Below are positions 1 through 5,935 of a DNA stretch of 10,208 nucleotides, piece after piece. How positions within the stretch are numbered: position 1 is the stretch's first letter; every line of letters starts with the position of its first letter. A model generated the notes under the pieces. The model was given only the letters and a program-made list of their open reading frames with translations, did not search any database and had not been told where the DNA came from. The DNA is from Wolbachia pipientis (GTDB taxonomy: Bacteria; Pseudomonadota; Alphaproteobacteria; Rickettsiales; Anaplasmataceae), in assembly GCF_023661085.1 (NCBI RefSeq), contig NZ_JAHDJT010000026.1, positions 1 through 10,208 of the forward strand, in the 5' to 3' direction. The translations under genes and the position numbers were made by a program.

Positions 1-43
1 TAACCTGTACAGATTGGGAAGTTAAACAAATAGCTTCAATACT

Positions 44-72
44 ATAATAAGGGTATTGGCGAAGGTTGTCAA
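44..72 (-). promoter_or_regulatory. Sigma70-type promoter firing leftward off the window
   Basis: On the minus strand there is a perfect TTGACA (72-67), a 17-bp spacer and TATTAT (49-44). Transcription would start near position 37 and leave the window at once, so the gene or RNA served lies to the left and cannot be named. The match is unusually good for such AT-rich DNA. The plus strand also spells TATAAT at 43-48, but I see no -35 box for it at the right distance. Confidence 0.55.
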
Positions 73-175
73 GTAGTTTTTTTGTTTCTGTTGGATGACG
101 GCTAGGGATTGCTTTCGAATTACAATTTGTATAGCTGTATCATCGGTACACCTAAGTTGCTTTAATAAATTTTGA

Positions 176-203
176 TTGAAAAATAGTTTCCCTATTATAT
201 AAA
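176..203 (+). promoter_or_regulatory. Probable promoter of the cytochrome b561 / nitronate monooxygenase pair
   Basis: TTGAAA (176-181) and TATAAA (198-203) are separated by 16 bp, each one base from consensus. The predicted start of transcription is about 210, leaving a leader of roughly 15 nt before the ATG at 225. No good Shine-Dalgarno sequence is seen in that short leader. An alternative -35 (TTGATT, 172-177) with TATTAT (193-198) has a poor 15-bp spacer. Confidence 0.45.
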
Positions 204-224
204 TGCTACTTTAGAGTAATCAAA

Positions 225-746
225 ATGGAAGACAATAAATATAGCTTAGGTTTAAGGATTATTCATTGGCTAATGGCTGTTTTTATTATCGGTATGCTCT
301 GCTCTGGGTTTTATATGAAAAGCTTGCCAGTTAGCAATGAGTTTAAATTCAGCATGTACACTATTCATAAGGCTTGCGGAGTCACTGTTTTTGGATTGGT
401 CGTAATACGCATACTTTTTCGCGCCTTTACTTGCATTCCGCCACTTCCAGCAAGCTTTTCTCGATTTGAGATCAATATAAGTAAAACAGTACACTTTGGT
501 TTATATGCTTTAATGATACTGGTACCGTTATCTGGTTATGTCATGTCTTCTGCCTCTGGTAGGGGGATCAAATATTTTTTTCATATTCCTTTGTTGATCA
601 GTAAAAACAAAGAGCTAGCGAGTGCTGCCAATGGGCTACATTCAATACTTGCGTATTTTATAGTATTCTTTATAGTCTTGCATATACTGGCTGCTTTAAA
701 ACACACATTGATAGATAAGCAAAACATTTTTAAACGCATTATATAG
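225..746 (+). CDS. Cytochrome b561 family membrane haem protein
   Basis: A 173-aa integral inner-membrane protein of the cytochrome b561 / Ni-hydrogenase b-type family. These bind haem b between helices and move electrons, in E. coli CybB from ubiquinol. Four hydrophobic helices are visible, at about residues 12-30, 45-66, 88-108 and 138-160. Histidines sit where the family places haem ligands: H14 in RIIHW near the start of helix 1, H48 in IHKACG at helix 2, H90 in KTVHFGLY at helix 3, and H139/H153/H160 in helix 4. The length is normal for the family. The start is the first ATG after a plausible promoter; the ribosome site is weak. The next gene begins 5 nt after the stop, so the two are almost certainly co-transcribed. 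The physiological electron donor and acceptor cannot be read from the sequence. Confidence 0.9.
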   Translation: MEDNKYSLGLRIIHWLMAVFIIGMLCSGFYMKSLPVSNEFKFSMYTIHKACGVTVFGLVVIRILFRAFTCIPPLPASFSRFEINISKTVHFGLYALMILVPLSGYVMSSASGRGIKYFFHIPLLISKNKELASAANGLHSILAYFIVFFIVLHILAALKHTLIDKQNIFKRII

Positions 747-751
747 ATTAT

Positions 752-1798
752 ATGTTGAGCAATCTCTGGAAAAAAGGAACGGATTTTCTTGGTAGTGAGT
801 TTGCAATAATGGGTGGTGCTATGAGCTGGGTTTCAGAAAGAAGCTTGGTTTCAGCAATCTCAAACGCTGGTGGTTTTGGCATAATCGCGTGTGGTGCTAT
901 GTCTCCAGAATTGCTGAGAAAAGAAATCACAGAGACACAGAAACTAACTAACAAGCCATTTGGCGTCAATCTAATCACTATGCACCCAAACTTGAGTGAG
1001 TTGATAGATGTGTGTATTGAAGCAAAAGTAAGCCACATAGTTCTTGCAGGTGGATTACCGGCAAAACCTAGCATAGAAAAAATCAAGAATGTGGGCACTA
1101 AAGTTATGTGTTTTGCACCATCATTAAGCCTTGCGAAAAGGTTAGTAAAGATAGGGGTAGATGCATTAATAATAGAAGGAATGGAAGCAGGTGGGCATAT
1201 AGGTCCAGTTAGTACTTCTGTTCTCGCACAAGAGATATTGCCTTACTTTAAAAGTGAACAAACACCAGTGTTTGTTGCAGGTGGAATAGGAAGGGGCGAA
1301 ATGATAGTGAATTACCTAAAAATGGGAGCAAGTGGCTGTCAAATAGGTACATTATTTGTCTGCACAAATGAGTCGATCGCCCACAAAAATTTTAAGGAGG
1401 TGTTTATTAAGTCGGCTGCACGTAATGCGGTTTCTTCTGTACAAATAAGTGCTGATTTTCCTGTAATTCCAGTAAGAGCTATAGTCAATAAAGCGAGCGA
1501 TGACTTTGTGAAGCACCAAAGAGAAGTTATTGATAAGTACCAAGAGGGGCAAATCTCAAAGGAAAACGGACAGCTTGAAATAGAAAAGTTTTGGGCTGGA
1601 GCCTTAAGAAGAGCAGTTATCGAAGGAGATATTGAAACAGGATCTTTAATGGCCGGTCAAAGCGTTGGCATGGTTGATAGGGAAAGACCCGTAAAAGAAG
1701 TGATAGATATGTTAATTCAACAGGCAAACAATTATATCGAAAGCAAATCTGTAGAAGTGGAAAACTCAATCATTAGCAAAGCAAATATCAACCAGTAA
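752..1798 (+). CDS. Nitronate monooxygenase / FabK-like flavoprotein
   Basis: A 348-aa TIM-barrel FMN protein of the 2-nitropropane dioxygenase family. It shows the family's ordered landmarks: an N-terminal GGAMSWVSERSLVSAISNAGGFG (residues 21-43), FGVNL at 70-74, IEGMEAGGHIGP at 141-152 with the likely active-site His149, the phosphate-binding VFVAGGIGRG at 173-182, and MGASGCQIGT followed by a TNES element at 191-208. Members oxidise alkyl nitronates to carbonyls and nitrite, while close relatives (FabK) are FMN enoyl-ACP reductases. I cannot separate these by eye. In a reduced intracellular genome, a lipid-related or nitro-detoxifying role are both possible. The ATG lies 5 nt after the cytochrome b561 stop with no clear Shine-Dalgarno, so translation is probably coupled. 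The C-terminal 30 residues (from about 320) are polar and look like an unstructured tail. Confidence 0.88.
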   Translation: MLSNLWKKGTDFLGSEFAIMGGAMSWVSERSLVSAISNAGGFGIIACGAMSPELLRKEITETQKLTNKPFGVNLITMHPNLSELIDVCIEAKVSHIVLAGGLPAKPSIEKIKNVGTKVMCFAPSLSLAKRLVKIGVDALIIEGMEAGGHIGPVSTSVLAQEILPYFKSEQTPVFVAGGIGRGEMIVNYLKMGASGCQIGTLFVCTNESIAHKNFKEVFIKSAARNAVSSVQISADFPVIPVRAIVNKASDDFVKHQREVIDKYQEGQISKENGQLEIEKFWAGALRRAVIEGDIETGSLMAGQSVGMVDRERPVKEVIDMLIQQANNYIESKSVEVENSIISKANINQ

Positions 1799-1800
1799 GC

Positions 1801-1845
1801 AAATCGCCGTAATCGTCCATAATAGGGCATAATCGCCCAGTTTTA
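1801..1845 (+). repeat. Degenerate decanucleotide repeats, possible weak terminator
   Basis: Just after the nitronate monooxygenase stop, the DNA reads as four related 10-mers in a row: AAATCGCCGT, AATCGTCCAT, AATAGGGCAT and AATCGCCCAG. The last two form a small hairpin, GGGC (1825-1828) with GCCC (1835-1838), followed by AGTTTT. That is compatible with a weak intrinsic terminator between the metabolic pair and the next gene. The stem is only 4 bp, so the terminator reading is tentative; the 10-nt periodicity is directly visible. Confidence 0.4.
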
Positions 1846-1873
1846 ATGTAAAATTAATGCCGATGAGGTATCT

Positions 1874-1896
1874 ATACATTTTGTTATGTATGGAGG
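1874..1896 (+). promoter_or_regulatory. Hairpin plus strong Shine-Dalgarno before the 392-aa gene
   Basis: ATACAT (1874-1879) can pair with ATGTAT (1886-1891) around a 6-nt loop. GGAGG (1892-1896) follows directly, 6 nt before the ATG at 1903. The ribosome site is the best in the window and fixes this start. The hairpin abuts but does not cover the site, so any control of translation is speculative. I found no convincing -35/-10 pair for this gene. Confidence 0.45.
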
Positions 1897-1902
1897 AATG
1901 CT

Positions 1903-3081
1903 ATGCCTGCTTTACTTGGTAAAAAAAATGATTCAACTCAATCTTCGAATAATGGTTTACCCGCTAAAATGCAAGATCTTACTCAATCTTTGAATAATGA
2001 AAAAGATCGTGAGTTGTGTGAAGCTATATACAAAAAGGTAACAAAAGAAAGGCATCACTGCCCAAGCCCAAAAAAGGGAGATAGAGTTATCACAAAATGT
2101 ATAGGGTTTTTCGAGGATGGGGCTGATCCTGAGGTGTTAAGTGGATTAGCAGAATCGTTGAGCGAGCAGATCGAATCAGAGAAATTACCAAAAAAAAAAG
2201 AAGAATATCAAAAATATTATAAGTATTATATCGAAAACTTCCTTCCAGCGTTGCTACGAGAAACAATACAATCAGAGAAATTAGGACCAGAAAAAATAAA
2301 GCAGGTATTAAGAATAACTTTGGACATTGTTAAGCAGAGTAGGGAAGAGGAATGCAATATCCTCCTTTCAAACTTAGAAACAAAAATAACAGAATCAACA
2401 AAGCTAAGCTCAGAAGAAAAAACGGAAAGAAAAAAAATGACTATGGAGCTGAAAATTTCAGATGATCTTAGAAATAGTCAAATAAGCGGACAAGATAATG
2501 CAGGTACTCCCCCACCCAGTGACAGTCCAGGTAGTAGAGCAAATTCACCCGTACCGAGTGAGAAAGACCCACTATCATCACCAGTAAGTGGCAGAAGGGA
2601 CAGTATAAGCGCAACATTAAGCTCGGTTGGAGGAGATGATGATCTACAAAGAGAAGAAATTGAGGATCAAACGCAACCGGAGCAGCCTGCAAAAAAAGAG
2701 CGAAATACGCAAGAAAATGAAAACTCAGGTGGTCAAGCAAATCCAATTGGTAATGGTAATCCACAAAAAAGAAATGAGGATCAACCGCAACCACCAAAGC
2801 AGAATCCAGAAGAAAAGCCAAAGAAGCAAGAAAATGAAAACTCAGAGCCTACAAAACAACCCAATAACAGAAATTTTCGCACTGCACTGGCAACATGTTG
2901 TGCTCTTTCAGTAGGATGTCTTGTTGCAGGAGTAGTAACTTTGGGGATGGTAGGGGCAGGATTGTTGGTTATGTCTGTGGTGTTTGCTATAGCAGCAGTC
3001 ACACGATATTTAACCCCTCCTTCAAGTAAATTAACATCCACCGATTTGAGTCCTCTTATTGATGATAGTAAACAGCGGTAA
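1903..3081 (+). CDS. Hypothetical repeat-containing protein with C-terminal membrane hairpin; effector candidate
   Basis: I do not recognise this 392-aa protein. Residues 1-190 are polar and strongly charged, with likely helical or coiled-coil stretches (about 84-190). Residues 195-320 are a low-complexity Pro/Glu/Gln/Asn/Ser linker. Residues 327-367 are hydrophobic and Gly/Ala/Val-rich, long enough for two membrane helices, and are followed by a short polar tail. There are two internal duplications. TQSSNN (12-17) recurs as TQSLNN (27-32). In the linker, EDQ-QP ... QENENS occurs at 254-275 and again at 292-314, with 19 identical bases at 2710-2728 and 2827-2845. No signal peptide is seen. 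A soluble N-part with a membrane-inserting C-part, sitting beside secretion genes, is a layout shared by many intracellular-bacterial effectors. That is inference only; it could equally be a bacterial membrane-anchored protein. Confidence 0.8.
   Translation: MPALLGKKNDSTQSSNNGLPAKMQDLTQSLNNEKDRELCEAIYKKVTKERHHCPSPKKGDRVITKCIGFFEDGADPEVLSGLAESLSEQIESEKLPKKKEEYQKYYKYYIENFLPALLRETIQSEKLGPEKIKQVLRITLDIVKQSREEECNILLSNLETKITESTKLSSEEKTERKKMTMELKISDDLRNSQISGQDNAGTPPPSDSPGSRANSPVPSEKDPLSSPVSGRRDSISATLSSVGGDDDLQREEIEDQTQPEQPAKKERNTQENENSGGQANPIGNGNPQKRNEDQPQPPKQNPEEKPKKQENENSEPTKQPNNRNFRTALATCCALSVGCLVAGVVTLGMVGAGLLVMSVVFAIAAVTRYLTPPSSKLTSTDLSPLIDDSKQR
2662..2845 (+). repeat. Imperfect tandem duplication inside the 392-aa gene
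   Basis: Two units spaced 114-117 bp apart each begin GAGGATCAA (2662 and 2776) and end CAAGAAAATGAAAACTCAG (2710-2728 and 2827-2845). The ends are identical while the middles have drifted. They encode two copies of an EDQ...QENENS segment in the disordered linker. A shorter pair, ACTCAATCTT(C/T)GAATAATG at 1936-1954 and 1981-1999, lies near the gene's start. Confidence 0.75.
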
Positions 3082-3107
3082 AAATTAAATATATGTTACT
3101 CGTAGTG

Positions 3108-3134
3108 AACAGGCAAATTCAGTTCTTGCCTGTT
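3108..3134 (+). terminator. 9-bp perfect hairpin without a U-run, overlapping the next promoter
   Basis: AACAGGCAA (3108-3116) pairs perfectly with TTGCCTGTT (3126-3134) around a 9-nt loop, 27 nt after the 392-aa gene's stop. No T-run follows, so it is not a classical intrinsic terminator. Its right arm contains the putative -35 box of the downstream promoter, so it may instead be an operator-like inverted repeat or a 3' end stabiliser for the upstream message. Confidence 0.4.
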
Positions 3135-3154
3135 GATATGAAAGTTGTTATAAT
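3126..3154 (+). promoter_or_regulatory. Promoter of the VirB2-like / virB4 / VirB6-like cassette
   Basis: A perfect TATAAT (3149-3154) sits 17 bp after TTGCCT (3126-3131), a 4/6 match to the -35 consensus. Transcription would start near 3161, giving a leader of about 20 nt. The -35 element lies inside the right arm of the 3108-3134 inverted repeat, so a protein bound to that repeat would compete with RNA polymerase. No other strong promoter appears before the end of the cassette at 8936. Confidence 0.55.
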
Positions 3155-3182
3155 CAGGTGGTGTTTAAAAGGTATTTAGTTG

Positions 3183-3545
3183 ATGCGCATTCAATTGAAT
3201 AAAGTTTTAGTTTTTATAGCCCTGTTAAGCTTCATTTTTACATCATACTCAGGCGAGGCGATTCCAGTGGGTAATGAACTAAAGGATATACAAGAGACGG
3301 TAAAGAATTTTATTTCTTCATTTTCAGTTAAGGATACCTTAGAAAATATGAGTCCTTCGACAATCATAGGATTATGCATAGCTGCAGTGATACTTGCAAT
3401 ATTGTTTAGGGGTCTGATCTTTTTCATGATAATGTTTGGTGTACTGGTCATGATGTTCGGTAGCACGGAAAAGGCAACTGACTACTTGAAAGAGAAGTTT
3501 AGTTTTGCAAAAGTAAAACCTGACAACGAAAAAGATAGAAATTAA
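3183..3545 (+). CDS. Small exported membrane protein of VirB2/TrbC layout (candidate pilin)
   Basis: A 120-aa protein. Residues 1-23 look like a signal peptide: K7, a hydrophobic run LVFIALLSFIFT, then cleavage near SYS23 or GEA26. A polar segment of about 30 residues follows, then two helices (about 60-75 and 78-93) joined by a very short FRG turn, and a charged tail. Signal peptide plus two close helices ending in a GVLVMMFGSTEKATDYL-type motif is the VirB2/TrbC pilin layout. I cannot show sequence homology by eye. Position supports the idea, since in Anaplasma/Ehrlichia relatives virB2 paralogues are grouped with the second virB4; this is recalled and not checked. The gene could instead be an unrelated small membrane protein. 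Start choice: AAAAGG (3167-3172) is 10 nt from ATG 3183 and 7 nt from an in-frame TTG at 3180, so TTG would add only one residue. Confidence 0.75.
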   Translation: MRIQLNKVLVFIALLSFIFTSYSGEAIPVGNELKDIQETVKNFISSFSVKDTLENMSPSTIIGLCIAAVILAILFRGLIFFMIMFGVLVMMFGSTEKATDYLKEKFSFAKVKPDNEKDRN

Positions 3546-3580
3546 GTATCACTGTCTTTATTGAACGCACATGATGTTGT

Positions 3581-5935
3581 ATGCAGCCAAAAATACCAGC
3601 AATTAACATTAAGCTTGAAAAAAAGAATAATTTAGCATTACTAGAAAGCATTGATTTAGACTTTATCCCTTACGCTTGCCATTATGATGAAGAAACCATA
3701 CTAACAAAACAGGGAGAATTATTAAAAATAATTAAGTTGGAAGATTATTCCTCTGCTGATAACTACAGCGACCTTAGAACTGAAATTAGAAAAAGCATAT
3801 CAGAAAATATCAATAGCTTATATTTCACCGTTTGGATTCATACTGTCCGAAAGCGCAATAAACTGAGCTTAAAATGGAATAAAACTGGAGACTTTTCTGA
3901 TAAGCTACATTCAACATGGCTTAATAAACTTACTGATAGTAAACTGCAGTACATAAACGAGTTGTACATCGTAGTATTATTTAGCAATTTTGGCGAGCAT
4001 ACTAATAATTCATTTTTTCTTAGCAAAATAAAAAATCAGCATAAGCTATCTCTACAAGAAAACCATCGGGAATTACAAAGGGTAACTGATTTAATTCAAA
4101 GTGATTTGGAGCCTTTCGGAGCTAGAAAGCTGGACCTAAGGTTTAGTGAGTGTAAAATGTATTCTGAAATGATGGAATTTCTCCATTATATTGTTACGTT
4201 AACACACAAAGACTACCCAATATGTGAAAGGGACCTGTCGCAACATGTTAAAAACTTAAAGGTAGCTTTTGGTTTCAACACATTTCAAACAACATTTGAA
4301 AATCAACAGAAATTTGGTTCTATTTTTTGTATAAAGGAATATCGGGAAATCCCTTTAGAAAATATAGATAGGTGTTTACAACTTGACTCTGAGTTTATTA
4401 TTACAGAAATAATAGTATTTACTAGTAATAACAAAGCAGTCAAAGAATTCAAAAAACAAATCAATATGCTGCAAGTCAGTGAGGATAGTACCTTACTTCA
4501 AAACCCAGAAATCAAAAAAATAATAGAACTGGAAAAAACTTCTGCTATAGACTTTTGTCAACAGAAAATTATTTTCACAATTTTTGCTGACGATAGAAAG
4601 AGACTAGCCGAAAATATCAGCGATTTGTCCGCCGTAATGTCGTTAGTCGGTTTGATGATGTTTAGAGCTGACCTACATATGGAAGATCATTTCTGGGCAC
4701 AACTTCCAGGCAATTTTACTTTTGTTGCACAACCGAAAAATATATTAAAAAAATACGCCTGCAGCTTTGCTATGCTACATGATTTTACGTCAGGTACATT
4801 AAAAGGAGGAAGGTGGAAGGAAGCAGTAACAGTCTTTTTTTCAAAAAAAGGAAGCCCTTACTTTTTTAATTTTCATGGAAAGAAAAACAATGGTCATACT
4901 ACGATACTTGGCGCTCCGAATTCAGGCAGAACTTCACTGATTAACTTCCTATTGTCAGAATCAAGAAAATTTGATCCTAGAATTGTCATACTAGACAACA
5001 CTGGAAAGTCAATAATTTTTACTAAAGCGGCAAACGGCAAATATTACATAATTGATCCAAAATATAAAGATAAAAGCTTGAAATTTAATCCACTGAACAT
5101 TGAAGATAGTGCTTCCAATCGCAATATGCTAGTTGAACTGATCAAAAGAATGGTGGCTGATACAAACTCGGTGGACGTGGAAGAGAAGATAAAAAAAATT
5201 GTAGATTCTATATTTGCTATACCAAAGGAATCGCGTTCTATTTCGCAAATTTCTGAAGTGCTCTTACTTCTTGGGGGTAAGATAAGTAAATGGTGTGGTG
5301 ATGGTGAGTTTGCTTATTTATTTCAAGATGGTGATGAATCGGATATTGACTGGGAAATGAGAACTATATCTCTCAACACAGCAAACCTTACAAAACGAAA
5401 GGAATGTATGTCCGTGATACTTTACTATTTCTTATACTCTTTTGAAGCAAAATGTGATGGCTCGCCTGCGATACTTGTTTTGGATGAAGCATGGGAAATA
5501 AGTAATATTTTTCCTACAGAGAAAGAGTTTGATAACTGGATGCACAGGATGACAAAATTAAATGTTGTGGTAATTCTAAGTACTGAGAACTTGAACCTAG
5601 CATTTGCCAGCAAATTTACTCAATATCTGGATAAACACGTTGATACAAGGATTTTGATGCCGGACATCAATGCAAATAGGTTATACATGAAAGCATTTTC
5701 TCTATCGAAAGAGGAACTGAACATAATCCTGCAAACACCAACACAAGAAGGTTTATTTTTGATAAAACAGTACAAAGGACTAGTAACTTTGAATTTAGAT
5801 TTGAAAGATATGCAAGAAATATACATACTTTCAGCTAATAAAGATACTATAAAGTATATGTACGAAGCAATAAAAGAAAAAGGGGAAGAAGTTAGTAAGT
5901 GGTTACCGGTGTTTTATGAAAAGTGTAAGGCTTAA
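3581..5935 (+). CDS. virB4: VirB4 family T4SS ATPase, divergent second paralogue with altered Walker A
   Basis: A 784-aa protein, close to the usual VirB4 length, with the two-part VirB4 plan: an N-terminal CagE/TrbE-type domain (about 1-420) and a C-terminal RecA-like ATPase domain (about 425-784). VirB4 is the inner-membrane-associated energy protein of type IV secretion. The P-loop reads GAPNSGRTS (444-452), so the catalytic Walker A lysine is Arg450 (AGA at 4928-4930). Walker B is intact as ILVLDEAWE, with D635 and E636. The normally 'ATQS' element after Walker B reads STEN, placing Glu669 where Gln is expected. The C-terminal conserved block (DTRILMPD..., the GLFLIKQYKG region, and WLPVF near the end) is well kept. 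The reading frame is open throughout, so this is not simple decay. ATP may bind, but hydrolysis is doubtful. The ATG at 3581 is the only in-frame start close by (TGA at 3572); no clear ribosome site. It overlaps the next gene by 20 nt. It resembles the divergent second VirB4 (RvhB4-II type) of Rickettsiales. Confidence 0.92.
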   Translation: MQPKIPAINIKLEKKNNLALLESIDLDFIPYACHYDEETILTKQGELLKIIKLEDYSSADNYSDLRTEIRKSISENINSLYFTVWIHTVRKRNKLSLKWNKTGDFSDKLHSTWLNKLTDSKLQYINELYIVVLFSNFGEHTNNSFFLSKIKNQHKLSLQENHRELQRVTDLIQSDLEPFGARKLDLRFSECKMYSEMMEFLHYIVTLTHKDYPICERDLSQHVKNLKVAFGFNTFQTTFENQQKFGSIFCIKEYREIPLENIDRCLQLDSEFIITEIIVFTSNNKAVKEFKKQINMLQVSEDSTLLQNPEIKKIIELEKTSAIDFCQQKIIFTIFADDRKRLAENISDLSAVMSLVGLMMFRADLHMEDHFWAQLPGNFTFVAQPKNILKKYACSFAMLHDFTSGTLKGGRWKEAVTVFFSKKGSPYFFNFHGKKNNGHTTILGAPNSGRTSLINFLLSESRKFDPRIVILDNTGKSIIFTKAANGKYYIIDPKYKDKSLKFNPLNIEDSASNRNMLVELIKRMVADTNSVDVEEKIKKIVDSIFAIPKESRSISQISEVLLLLGGKISKWCGDGEFAYLFQDGDESDIDWEMRTISLNTANLTKRKECMSVILYYFLYSFEAKCDGSPAILVLDEAWEISNIFPTEKEFDNWMHRMTKLNVVVILSTENLNLAFASKFTQYLDKHVDTRILMPDINANRLYMKAFSLSKEELNIILQTPTQEGLFLIKQYKGLVTLNLDLKDMQEIYILSANKDTIKYMYEAIKEKGEEVSKWLPVFYEKCKA

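Noticed and set aside
98..178. Plus-strand mini-ORF (ATG at about 98, 26 codons) upstream of cytochrome b561.
   Set aside because: No ribosome site, Cys/Ile-rich unremarkable translation, and it lies before the predicted promoter of the downstream gene.
22..210. Minus-strand open stretch of about 62 codons in the left intergenic region, overlapped by a second leftward open frame from 139 to the edge containing a protein-like KKLLDNLRQYPYYSIEA segment.
   Set aside because: Neither has an ATG, GTG or well-placed TTG start or a ribosome site, and the strong leftward promoter starts inside them. They may be chance or a decayed gene; not supportable as CDS.
748..1098. 116-codon minus-strand open frame opposite the nitronate monooxygenase gene.
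   Set aside because: It mirrors a clearly homologous gene and its translation shows no family features; a shadow frame.
2627..2914. 95-codon plus-strand frame inside the 392-aa gene.
   Set aside because: Lys/Met/Gln-rich by-product of the A-rich linker in a shifted frame; the main frame has the start signal and the membrane hairpin.
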